From: Rhodospirillaceae bacterium UBA6608
GTDB taxonomy: Bacteria; Pseudomonadota; Alphaproteobacteria; Rhodospirillales_A; Casp-alpha2
Reading direction: 5' to 3'
DNA: 6,782 bases
NCBI GenBank assembly: GCA_002433335.1
Contig: DJHY01000102.1
Coordinates: forward strand, 1-6,782
The stretch's first letter is position 1, and the number at the start of each line of letters is the position of its first letter. Under the pieces are notes generated by a model that saw nothing but the letters and a program-made list of their open reading frames with translations, had not been told where the DNA came from and ran no database searches. Of this stretch, positions 1 to 6,368 are shown piece after piece. A program made the translations under genes and the position numbers.

Positions 1-1312
1 ACGCCTTCTGAACAGGGCGGACCGCCGACCAGATCGCCAGCCCCAGCCAAGTCAACAGCATGGTGTCGATCTCGGCGTTGCCTCGGGCCGCCATCCCGAC
101 CGGGAACAAACGATTGGCCCAGAACAGGACCGCGATGGCCACGGGCAGACCGGCCACGGTCGCGACGTTCAGGCGTTCTACCAGTTTGAATCCGAACGGC
201 GGGCGCGCGGGGTCGGGCAGGCGATGACGCCGTTTGACCGTCCACAGGATCAGGCCCGTCGCGATCACCGCGCAGCCTAGCAGGCCTGATACAAAGAACA
301 GGAAGCGCATGGTCTGATCCGCGAACCGCGCGGTATGAATGCCGTAGATGACCGCGCCGCTTTTGGCTGCGGCCCCGGTCGCCCCCGTGGCGCGCAGAAC
401 CTCGCCGCTGACGCCGTCGAACAGCATCCATTCGGCGCGGTGGGACAGGATGTCCGTTTTGCTTCGGTAGACGGTGATCCGGGCGTTGGCATCGCCCGGA
501 TTGTCGATCGATATCCGCTCGGCTCCGCTGCCGTTCCAATGCGCGGCGGTCTGGGCCAGGATTTTGGACAGGTCGACCAGGGGCGCGGGCCGTCCCGCCG
601 GGGCCGGTGCTTCGGCCTGGTAGCCCAGGTCGTCGAAGAACGCCCGATTGTCGGGGAAGGCGATCTTGATGCCCCAGGGCATATACAGGGGCAACAGGGT
701 GACGATCCCGGAATAAACGATGAAGATGAAGAACGGCAGGGTCAGCACGCCGATGGCGTTATGGGCGTCCAGCCAGGAACGTTGGCCCTTGCGCGGGCGG
801 AAGGTGAAAAAATCGCGGAAGATCGCGCGATGGGTGATGATGCCGCTGACGATGGCGACCAGCGTCGCCACGGCGCAGAACCCGACCAGCAGGCGGCCCC
901 AGAACGACGGCATCAGCAGGTCGAAGTGGAAATAGTACAGCGAGTCCGCGCCCCGCGTTTCGCGCACTTGGGCGGGCGCGCCGGTCGCCGGGTCCAGAAG
1001 CTCATGGCCGAACGACGGCCCCTCGGGTGCGCCGCGGAAATAGGCGTTTATGTAGGGGGCCCGGTCGTTGGGCATTTCGAAGAACCAACTGCGGGCGGCG
1101 GGGGCGATCTGGTGCAGGCGCTTGACCGCCGCATTGGCGGCGGTGGCGGGGGCGACCGCCGCCGGGCGCAGTTCCGGCATCATCCATTGGGTCAGTTCCA
1201 GCCGGTAGAAGCAGGCCGTGCCCGTCACGAACACCGCGAACAGCAACCAGCCGCACAAAAGTCCGACCCAGGTATGAAGCCAGGCCATGGATTGGCGCAG
1301 GGTCTGTTTCAC
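1..1312 (-). CDS. PepSY-associated membrane protein, putative ferrisiderophore reductase (PepSY-B), 3' end cut by window
   Basis: The minus strand is open from a GTG at 1312 to the window edge, giving 437 codons with no stop; the C-terminus lies outside. The N-terminus MKQTLRQSMAWLHTWVGLLC has the LHxWxG signature of PepSY-associated membrane proteins. Membrane segments lie near residues 12-34, 138-160, 186-210, 336-357, 382-399 and 417-430. Two periplasmic regions (about 38-135 and 212-325) separate the first four; the second carries a PepSY-like stretch (247-308). Histidines H13, H129, H161, H184 and H326 fall in or beside membrane segments. By family knowledge (FoxB, PiuB), such proteins sit in the inner membrane and reduce ferric siderophores, probably through haem. 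The start overlaps the stop of the 87-aa gene (GTGA), implying translational coupling. Compared with PepSY-A it has Phe195 where PepSY-A has His193. Family membership is sure; the reductase role is inferred. Confidence 0.9.
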   Translation of the reverse strand, partial: MKQTLRQSMAWLHTWVGLLCGWLLFAVFVTGTACFYRLELTQWMMPELRPAAVAPATAANAAVKRLHQIAPAARSWFFEMPNDRAPYINAYFRGAPEGPSFGHELLDPATGAPAQVRETRGADSLYYFHFDLLMPSFWGRLLVGFCAVATLVAIVSGIITHRAIFRDFFTFRPRKGQRSWLDAHNAIGVLTLPFFIFIVYSGIVTLLPLYMPWGIKIAFPDNRAFFDDLGYQAEAPAPAGRPAPLVDLSKILAQTAAHWNGSGAERISIDNPGDANARITVYRSKTDILSHRAEWMLFDGVSGEVLRATGATGAAAKSGAVIYGIHTARFADQTMRFLFFVSGLLGCAVIATGLILWTVKRRHRLPDPARPPFGFKLVERLNVATVAGLPVAIAVLFWANRLFPVGMAARGNAEIDTMLLTWLGLAIWSAVRPVQKA

Positions 1313-1572
1313 GAACCTACCCCCGGACCGAAATGCACGATCGCGGCGGACAGGGCGGCCAGCGCCGCCAGCCAGGCCCATAGACGAAGCGGCCGCCGGG
1401 TCGAGAACGTCCAGATCCACAACCCAACCCAGATCGGCGCGGCCAAAAGCATGGCCGCCGCAATCGGATCGGCCTGGGCCGGAAACAGCAACGCGGCGCC
1501 CATGACGATGAGCGCCGCAATGCCATATCCACCGAAGGTCGCGGCGACGACTCTGCCTAGCGTCTCTGCCAT
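1309..1572 (-). CDS. Small three-helix membrane protein, DUF3649-like
   Basis: An 87-aa hydrophobic protein starting at ATG 1572 with a minimal GAG ribosome-binding element six bases upstream. Predicted membrane helices are near residues 12-31, 36-56 and 63-80, with basic residues (RR at 59-60, R63) between the second and third. The opening RVVAATFGGYGIAAL and the IWxGLxIW stretch (47-54) resemble the DUF3649 family as I remember it. That family is found beside PepSY reductases and TonB-dependent receptors in iron-uptake loci and has no established biochemical role. Its stop (1311-1309) overlaps the GTG start of PepSY-B by four bases, so the two are probably translated together. The same IWxGLxIW motif occurs in the C-terminal half of the 183-aa protein at 3266-3817. 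An 11-codon reading frame with a better Shine-Dalgarno starts at 1592 and overlaps this start. The gene is well supported; the family name is moderately so. Confidence 0.8.
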   Translation of the reverse strand: MAETLGRVVAATFGGYGIAALIVMGAALLFPAQADPIAAAMLLAAPIWVGLWIWTFSTRRPLRLWAWLAALAALSAAIVHFGPGVGS

Positions 1573-1671
1573 GCGTAACTCGGTCTCGACATTCTGTTCC
1601 TAGCTGATGGGTGCGGATCGCCCCCGTCAGGGTCGTCTTAGTCATAGTGGCTGGTCGGAGTATAGATCAAT

Positions 1672-1699
1672 ATTAAATGCAAATAATTTTCGTTCTCAA
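1672..1699 (-). promoter_or_regulatory. Sigma70-like promoter for the DUF3649/PepSY-B unit
   Basis: Read on the minus strand, TTGAGA (1699-1694, five of six bases of the -35 consensus) is followed after a 16-base spacer by TTTAAT (1677-1672, five of six of the -10 consensus). The expected transcript start near 1665 leaves a leader of about 90 bases before the ATG at 1572. It lies in the 180-base AT-rich gap after PepSY-A, so the downstream pair of genes probably has its own promoter. This is motif matching by eye. Confidence 0.5.
1678..1692. promoter_or_regulatory. Putative Fur-family operator 1
   Basis: TGCAAATAATTTTCG is an imperfect palindrome with an exact AAATAATTT core. It matches 13 of 15 positions of the symmetric pattern TGCAAATNATTTGCA, which I recall as close to alphaproteobacterial Fur/Mur sites. 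It fills the spacer between the putative -35 and -10 boxes, where a bound repressor would block polymerase. Its left part lies in a 12-base string (1675-1686) that recurs exactly upstream of the receptor gene (6258-6269). Assignment to Fur rather than another regulator is inferred from context. Confidence 0.5.
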
Positions 1700-1722
1700 A
1701 AAAATTGATCGATATCTTATCG
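1698..1722 (-). terminator. Possible weak intrinsic terminator after PepSY-A
   Basis: On the minus strand CGATA-AGA-TATCG (1722-1710) can form a five-pair hairpin, followed after five bases by seven T (1704-1698). The stem is AT-rich and the T run is offset, so efficiency would be low. It lies about 30 bases beyond the PepSY-A stop, and its T run overlaps the -35 box of the next promoter. An equally good view is that this is only AT-rich promoter sequence. Confidence 0.25.
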
Positions 1723-1752
1723 CCGGCTTGGGCCACGCATATCCATAGCCGT

Positions 1753-3261
1753 CTATTTTCGATTTATGAGAGGCGGGCGATTTTGGTTCCGAAACGGGAT
1801 GGCTCCGAAGATGAGACCAACGCCAAGCGTCAGGGCGACGAGGTCTGCAACCGCGCTAGCGGTACCACCGGCGGTATAGGCGTTGATCAGATGCACGCCG
1901 GTCGTTAGCCAGGAAATCAAAGGAATTGCAATCAAGCATGCCCCTGTCGCGATCAGGAGTTCGCGCCCTCCACGATGAGTTGGCCGCCATCCAGCCCAAA
2001 GCGCGGCGGCTCCCCATGAAGCAAGGAGAATGGCGATCAGGTGACTCTGGGCAATGCCAGTTTGGCCCGGAATAAGCCGGGCGGCGATAAACAGAACCAC
2101 GATGGCCATCGGCAAACCGCAACAGACGGCGGCGGTTGAGCGGTCCCAAGCCCGGGCGAGTCTGTTTGGCGGCGCGGGAAGCCGCGACCGCCATACCCAA
2201 AGCCCGGACAGGATCAGGATGCAATTGCCCGCACCGAAGAGAACATAGAGTACTTTCACGGCGATCCCGCCGAAGCTCCCGTAATGTAGGGGCGCGATCA
2301 TGCCGTATACGCGGCGCCCCAGGGTTTCACGGCTCCAATCCGTGACGGACAGCACCTGTCCGGAGGCACCGTCGAGGGTGACCCACGGGTAATAGATCAG
2401 GGTGCCGGAGACGTCGCCGATGATTTCAATCCGCGCCCCCGCGGTGTCGTGGCCGCGCACCGATACGATGCGGGGGCTGAGAACCGGAAACTCCGTTCGC
2501 GCGATGGCCAGCGCCTGAGAAAGTGGAATCGTATCAGCCGGGATTGAGAGCGCCGGTGGCATGGGGCCGCCCATCAAGGCTTCGGTCGCGGCCTGCGTAT
2601 CGCCTTTGAACGAAATGAAGGTGGCTAGGGGAAGCAAGAGCCCGACAAATCCCAGAAGCGTTCCGGTCAGAGCCATGACCGCATGAAACGGAAGGCCCCA
2701 GAGCCCAATTGATTTGTGAAGGTCGGCCAACATCAGCCGTCTGCTACGTCCTAACCGAAAGGTAAAGAACTCGCGGATAAATTTACGATGAAGGAACAGA
2801 CCAGACAGAACGGAGACAAGCATCAGCAACCCGATGAGGCCGACCAGATAGCGGCCGAGAGGTTGCGGCAGCAACATGTCGGTGTGTAGCCGCGTCAGGA
2901 CGCCGGCAGCATCATTCTCGTTTGTGGTGATAGGTTGTCCGTTGTCCGGGGCGATGTGGATTGTTTGCCGTGGATCACCGAGACGGATCGACAGAACGGG
3001 GTGATAGCCCGTCGGTAGGGTGATTTGCAGGTTTCGGACGGCTGCATCGGGCGCAGCATTCAGAGCGCGCGCCACGGCACGGTCCAGAACCTGCGGAGCC
3101 AATGCCGCCGGCGGGGCCGTATCTCCTCGTTGCCAAGGGCTTAACTCGCGGTCGAACAGCGCGCAGACGCCTGCCAAGGAGATGACGTAGAAGATCAGTC
3201 CACATGCGAGGCCGATCCAGGCGTGAAGGTCGTACAACAGTTTGAAGGGTTGCCGCTTCAT
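1753..3261 (-). CDS. PepSY-associated membrane protein, putative ferrisiderophore reductase (PepSY-A)
   Basis: A complete 502-aa protein from ATG 3261 to TAG at 1753. Longer in-frame starts exist (ATG 3285, TTG 3306), but 3261 puts MKRQPFKLLYDLHAWIGLAC at the family's usual N-terminus and leaves four bases after the upstream stop. Membrane helices lie near 9-35, 137-157, 184-212 and 334-356, with four more near 378-396, 405-423, 435-455 and 465-488. Periplasmic domain 1 is about 38-130; domain 2 (about 215-325) holds a PepSY-like stretch from 246 to 307. H13, H126, H158, H182, H193 and H326 lie in or next to helices, including a DLHKSIGLWGLPFH signature; family structures suggest such histidines bind haem. 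FoxB-type relatives reduce ferric siderophores at the inner membrane. It follows the 183-aa gene closely, apparently co-transcribed with the receptor. Family is certain; the substrate is unknown. Confidence 0.92.
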   Translation of the reverse strand: MKRQPFKLLYDLHAWIGLACGLIFYVISLAGVCALFDRELSPWQRGDTAPPAALAPQVLDRAVARALNAAPDAAVRNLQITLPTGYHPVLSIRLGDPRQTIHIAPDNGQPITTNENDAAGVLTRLHTDMLLPQPLGRYLVGLIGLLMLVSVLSGLFLHRKFIREFFTFRLGRSRRLMLADLHKSIGLWGLPFHAVMALTGTLLGFVGLLLPLATFISFKGDTQAATEALMGGPMPPALSIPADTIPLSQALAIARTEFPVLSPRIVSVRGHDTAGARIEIIGDVSGTLIYYPWVTLDGASGQVLSVTDWSRETLGRRVYGMIAPLHYGSFGGIAVKVLYVLFGAGNCILILSGLWVWRSRLPAPPNRLARAWDRSTAAVCCGLPMAIVVLFIAARLIPGQTGIAQSHLIAILLASWGAAALWAGWRPTHRGGRELLIATGACLIAIPLISWLTTGVHLINAYTAGGTASAVADLVALTLGVGLIFGAIPFRNQNRPPLINRK

Positions 3262-3265
3262 GACG

Positions 3266-3817
3266 TTAACCGAGCCATTCGGCATAAGCCGCCGCGGCGC
3301 AGGCAATGACGATCAAACTCAGCCGGGACAGCGTGCGCCACGGGCTGGCGTCCACGTATAGCCAAATCAGCAACCCGCACCATATGACCGGCCAAAGAAC
3401 GAGAATGAATAAAGAACGGTCGAGGCTATCGATCGGAAGCAGCAGGCACAGGGATGCGGACAACGCCAATGAAAGAAGCGATGCGCTGCTAACAGCCAAG
3501 GTCAGGAAGCCGCCGGCAAGCGGACGGAAGAAAGGCTGAGAACGTTGTTTCGATGATGGTTTCTTGCCATCGCGACGATCATGCCAGGCAAACCCCAGGC
3601 TGGTCATGAAGCCGACGATGCCCAAGGACCCGATCCAGATCGGAAAGGGGATATCCGCTGGCAACCAACATAGTGCGCCGAAATAGCTGGTCAATAGCAG
3701 GCCCCATCCGGTGGCGAGAAGTGCGGAGCGTAGGGTTGCTCCGGTTGTTCCCGCGCACCGTAGGCAGATAGAGGCTGCCAAGCTGATCGCGGCGACGGCA
3801 AGAATCTTCGAGATCAT
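3266..3817 (-). CDS. Six-helix membrane protein, apparent DUF3325-DUF3649 fusion
   Basis: A 183-aa protein starting at ATG 3817 (a TTG one codon earlier is less likely), 11 bases after the receptor stop and with no strong Shine-Dalgarno, so probably coupled to the receptor. It has two halves of three predicted helices each: 2-19, 32-52, 58-78, then 104-128, 134-155, 163-178. A hydrophilic basic linker (about 79-98, DRRDGKKPSSKQRSQ) joins them. The C half shares IWxGLxIW (145-152), a preceding LLP and a following (P)WR/LR element with the 87-aa protein at 1309-1572, so that half is DUF3649-like. The N half resembles the small DUF3325 membrane proteins that usually accompany PepSY reductases as separate genes. 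Neither family has a known activity. A role as accessory subunit of the PepSY reductase is inferred from position only. The gene is secure; the family names are recalled, not searched. Confidence 0.8.
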   Translation of the reverse strand: MISKILAVAAISLAASICLRCAGTTGATLRSALLATGWGLLLTSYFGALCWLPADIPFPIWIGSLGIVGFMTSLGFAWHDRRDGKKPSSKQRSQPFFRPLAGGFLTLAVSSASLLSLALSASLCLLLPIDSLDRSLFILVLWPVIWCGLLIWLYVDASPWRTLSRLSLIVIACAAAAYAEWLG

Positions 3818-3828
3818 CAAGGACGTTA

Positions 3829-6219
3829 TTAGAACTTGCCCGTCACGCTGACGCCGATGACTCGACGCGGCCCCAAGGTCGCGGCGATGTCCTGGGTCGT
3901 GTTGCGGTCGTGATACGTGAAGTAGTCGTTCGCCAAGGCGTTCTCGACATAAAGCATTGCGTTCCAGTTATCGTTCTGGAAACCGGCCTGAAAGTTCGTG
4001 ACCCAATAGCCGTCGAGATATTCCTGGGGTGCGTTTCCGAAACGCGCGAGGAAGTGGGACACGTATTTGGCATCGCCGCCGATATAAAAGCCGGTGGGGT
4101 GTTCGTAACGTGTGCCGAAGGCTAGGTTCCATCGCGGTGCTTGCGGGAACGGCAGGCCGCTTAGGTCGCCATAGGTCTTGTCATTGAATTCTTCGAATTC
4201 CGTGGCGGAATACCCGATGGAGGCGAAGGCCGAAATTTCCTTCGTGACGTCGTACTGGCTTTCCACTTCAAAGCCCATGACCGAAGAATTCGCGGCGTTC
4301 GTCGTATAGTCGGAGTTTCCGTCGTTCGGGTCTTCCTGAATTTCAACCTGTTGATCCTTCCACTTCATGTAGAAGGCATTGGCGGTCAACTGCAGGCGGT
4401 CGTTCAGGAACGAGCCTTTGTAGGAGAGTTCATAGTTCCAGGCGAATTCGGCGTCGTAGCTGAAGGTTTTCCCGGTCGAACTCTGGACCCCGGCGCCGCC
4501 GCTACGGAAACCCTTCTGCGCGGTAAAAGCAACGGATTGATTGGGAGCGAGTTCCTTGATTAAACCGAATTTCGGCAGGAACACCAATTCGTCGAATGAC
4601 GTCCGGTTGTTGGTTCTGACCGCTCCGTTGCGGGTGAAATAGTTCTGGTTGTTTTGATCCGTATGATCGACACGCCCGCCGCCGACAACCTTCCAACTGG
4701 GCAGGAATTCGTATGTCGCCTCGCCGAACAAGGCGGTATTGACGGCCTTTTCGTATGACTCGCTGTAGTCTGATCGTGAAAAGTTGGCCGGGCGGCGGTA
4801 ATGGCTTTCGTCTTCTTCAATTGACATGAAGACACCGGCAACAGCCTGCCACGATTCGGTTCTCAGATTGGCCCGGAACTCCTGGCTCCCCAGATAACTC
4901 TCGTAGCCGCCCTGGGTGAAGTTCGATTCTCCGAATGTGCCCTCGTTGACCGACGGGCGTTCCATGTCGGTGAACGAGTAGGTCGTCAGCGACGTCAATT
5001 CAAGGCCCGGAAACAGGTCGTGTTTGAACTCGAACGAGATGTTCTGGGTATCGGCGGATCGGGATTCCGCGAACACGGCGGAATTGAAGTCGCCTCTGCG
5101 TTCCCCGTACTCGTGCCCGACATTGGGGCCGCCGATGTCGTTGCTATTCGGAGAATCGTGGGAATAGGAATAGCTGAACAGTGCCGATGTGTCCGGCAGC
5201 GCCGCCGGCAGGAATAGGACTTTGCCGCGAATCTGATAATTCTGGTCCGTGATGTACTCATCGAAACGCGAGAAGTTTTCGTAATCGGGATAGTTCAGGT
5301 CGCTTTCGCTGGATGCATATTGCGCGCTGAAACGCATCGCGACCTGATCCTGGACGATCGGCGCGTTGAGCATGATGGCACCGCCGCGGGTGTCCATGGT
5401 GCCCAATGTCATGTTCGCGGCACCTTCCCAATCGAAAGTCGGGTCGGCGGTCTTCAGGTAGATGGCGCCTGCAAGAGCGGCCCGTCCGGAAAGGGTTGAC
5501 TGAGGTCCGCGATAAACTTCGACCTGTTCGACATCCCACAAACTGCGGGCACCGCGTCGGGCGCCGTACACTGTCTGGGGCGTGCCATCGACATACAACG
5601 TCGCCAGCGGCTTGCTGCCGCCCGGGGTCATGCCTTCCGAATTGATGCCGCGAATGATAAAGCCGCTGTCCGCCCAATCGGAATCGTTGACGTTGCCCAG
5701 AACGCGAAAGGCGTCCCGGAAGCTGGTCAGGTTGCGTTTCTCGATTTCCTCCGACTGCACGATGCCGACGCTGGATGTGACCTCGCCGAGGCTTTGAGTG
5801 CTTTTCGCCCCGTACACCGAGATCGCCTGCATGGTCGTTACCGCGCTTTGCGCGGGATGGCTGAGCGCCACGGTGCGTTCGCCCGTGAATTCGAAGGTGA
5901 CGCCTGTACCCGCCAAAAGCCGGGTCAGAGCCTCGAATGCGGTCAGCGACCCGGTGACGCCCGGCGATTGCAGGCCGGAAAAATCCCCGGTTCTGTACGC
6001 GAAGGACACGCCGGTGATGTCGGAATACTTTTCCAGCGCGATGGACAGGGGTTGGGCTGGGATCTGGAAATTCGAGACCGAAGTTTCCTGGGCAGGGCTC
6101 TGGGCGGTTTCCGATGCATGCGCCCTGGAAGCAGAGCTAAGCGCCGTGCCGATCAGTAATATTGCCGCAAGCGTCCGCACCCCCCGGTAGCGGCTGATTT
6201 CGGTCTTGGTTTTCATCAT
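3829..6219 (-). CDS. TonB-dependent ferric-siderophore receptor with N-terminal signalling (STN) domain, FecA/FpvA type
   Basis: A complete 796-aa outer-membrane receptor. Residues 1-35 form a signal peptide with a basic start, hydrophobic core and AHA-SE cleavage site. The STN domain spans about 50-120 (FQIPAQPLSIALEKYSDITG onward), followed by a TonB-box-like AISVYGA (132-138). The plug covers about 143-260, with FIIRGINSEG (187-196) and VEQVEVYRGPQSTLSGR (230-246). The rest is the beta-barrel, ending in the terminal Phe typical of BamA-inserted proteins. It would import an iron chelate using TonB energy and report binding through STN to FecR, whose gene fragment lies just upstream. Two adjacent ATGs (6219, 6216) could start it; the G-rich ribosome site is better spaced for 6216. 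Context with PepSY reductases favours a siderophore rather than haem or vitamin B12; the exact ligand cannot be read from sequence. Confidence 0.95.
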   Translation of the reverse strand: MMKTKTEISRYRGVRTLAAILLIGTALSSASRAHASETAQSPAQETSVSNFQIPAQPLSIALEKYSDITGVSFAYRTGDFSGLQSPGVTGSLTAFEALTRLLAGTGVTFEFTGERTVALSHPAQSAVTTMQAISVYGAKSTQSLGEVTSSVGIVQSEEIEKRNLTSFRDAFRVLGNVNDSDWADSGFIIRGINSEGMTPGGSKPLATLYVDGTPQTVYGARRGARSLWDVEQVEVYRGPQSTLSGRAALAGAIYLKTADPTFDWEGAANMTLGTMDTRGGAIMLNAPIVQDQVAMRFSAQYASSESDLNYPDYENFSRFDEYITDQNYQIRGKVLFLPAALPDTSALFSYSYSHDSPNSNDIGGPNVGHEYGERRGDFNSAVFAESRSADTQNISFEFKHDLFPGLELTSLTTYSFTDMERPSVNEGTFGESNFTQGGYESYLGSQEFRANLRTESWQAVAGVFMSIEEDESHYRRPANFSRSDYSESYEKAVNTALFGEATYEFLPSWKVVGGGRVDHTDQNNQNYFTRNGAVRTNNRTSFDELVFLPKFGLIKELAPNQSVAFTAQKGFRSGGAGVQSSTGKTFSYDAEFAWNYELSYKGSFLNDRLQLTANAFYMKWKDQQVEIQEDPNDGNSDYTTNAANSSVMGFEVESQYDVTKEISAFASIGYSATEFEEFNDKTYGDLSGLPFPQAPRWNLAFGTRYEHPTGFYIGGDAKYVSHFLARFGNAPQEYLDGYWVTNFQAGFQNDNWNAMLYVENALANDYFTYHDRNTTQDIAATLGPRRVIGVSVTGKF

Positions 6220-6221
6220 TT

Positions 6222-6227
6222 TCCCCC
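6222..6227 (-). promoter_or_regulatory. Ribosome binding site of the receptor gene
   Basis: On the minus strand GGGGGA precedes the tandem ATGATG. It ends two bases before the first ATG (6219) and five before the second (6216), so the second start has the more normal spacing. The effect on the protein is one residue. Confidence 0.55.
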
Positions 6228-6248
6228 AATTAGGACAGTTTGTTGGTA

Positions 6249-6254
6249 ATCATA
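6249..6254 (-). promoter_or_regulatory. Putative -10 box of the receptor promoter
   Basis: TATGAT on the minus strand matches five of six bases of the sigma70 -10 consensus and would start transcription about 20 bases before the ATG. The -35 region at a 16-base spacing (GTGCGA, 6276-6271) is poor, three of six. A weak -35 fits either an activated promoter or use of a FecI-type ECF sigma factor, but I could not recognise a clear FecI-type -35/-10 pair in this gap. Confidence 0.35.
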
Positions 6255-6260
6255 AGCAAA

Positions 6261-6275
6261 TGCAAATAAGTCGCA
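6261..6275. promoter_or_regulatory. Putative Fur-family operator 2
   Basis: TGCAAATAAGTCGCA matches 13 of 15 positions of the symmetric pattern TGCAAATNATTTGCA, with intact TGC and GCA ends. It begins seven bases upstream of the TATGAT -10 box, the same relation that operator 1 has to its promoter. It overlaps a 12-base string (6258-6269) identical to 1675-1686, and a direct repeat GCAAATGCAAAT (6256-6267). Iron-dependent repression of a siderophore receptor is the expected biology; binding by Fur itself is inferred. Confidence 0.5.
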
Positions 6276-6319
6276 CTCGCGAAATGTCGTCATTGGGTTG
6301 ACGAGTAACTGGCCGCGAT

Positions 6320-6346
6320 CCGGTGCCTGCACCGGTTATTTTTTAT
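6320..6346 (+). terminator. Terminator-like hairpin, plus-strand orientation
   Basis: CCGGTG-CCTG-CACCGG (6320-6335) forms a six-pair GC-rich stem with a four-base loop, followed directly by TTATTTTTTAT. The T tract is on the plus strand, opposite to all genes here, so it would stop transcription running rightward toward fecR rather than end the fecR message. On the minus strand the same stem has no T tract after it. Confidence 0.35.
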
Positions 6347-6368
6347 CCGGCGTCGGCAGGGCCGGGGC

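Noticed and set aside
1002..1256. Minus-strand 84-codon frame
   Set aside because: It is an out-of-frame shadow inside PepSY-B, whose own frame carries the family motifs across the same bases.
335..1603. Long plus-strand open frame of 422 codons
   Set aside because: It lies antisense to PepSY-B and the 87-aa gene, both of which have recognisable family motifs. Its translation is low-complexity, rich in Arg, Gly and Gln, with no domain pattern. Long antisense frames are expected opposite GC-rich genes.
3262..3306. Longer N-terminus for PepSY-A starting at TTG 3306 or ATG 3285
   Set aside because: The extra residues (MPAPRRLMPNGSVNV) precede the normal family start and would overlap the upstream gene; ATG 3261 fits both the family and the spacing.
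5258..5677. Minus-strand 139-codon frame and other frames within the receptor
   Set aside because: The receptor frame is continuous with plug and barrel motifs here; these alternatives give Arg- and His-rich sequence with no family features.
6350..6368. Minus-strand terminator for fecR in the CCGGC...GCCGG repeat after its stop
   Set aside because: Read on the minus strand the hairpin is followed by an A-rich, not T-rich, tract, so it lacks the form of an intrinsic terminator.
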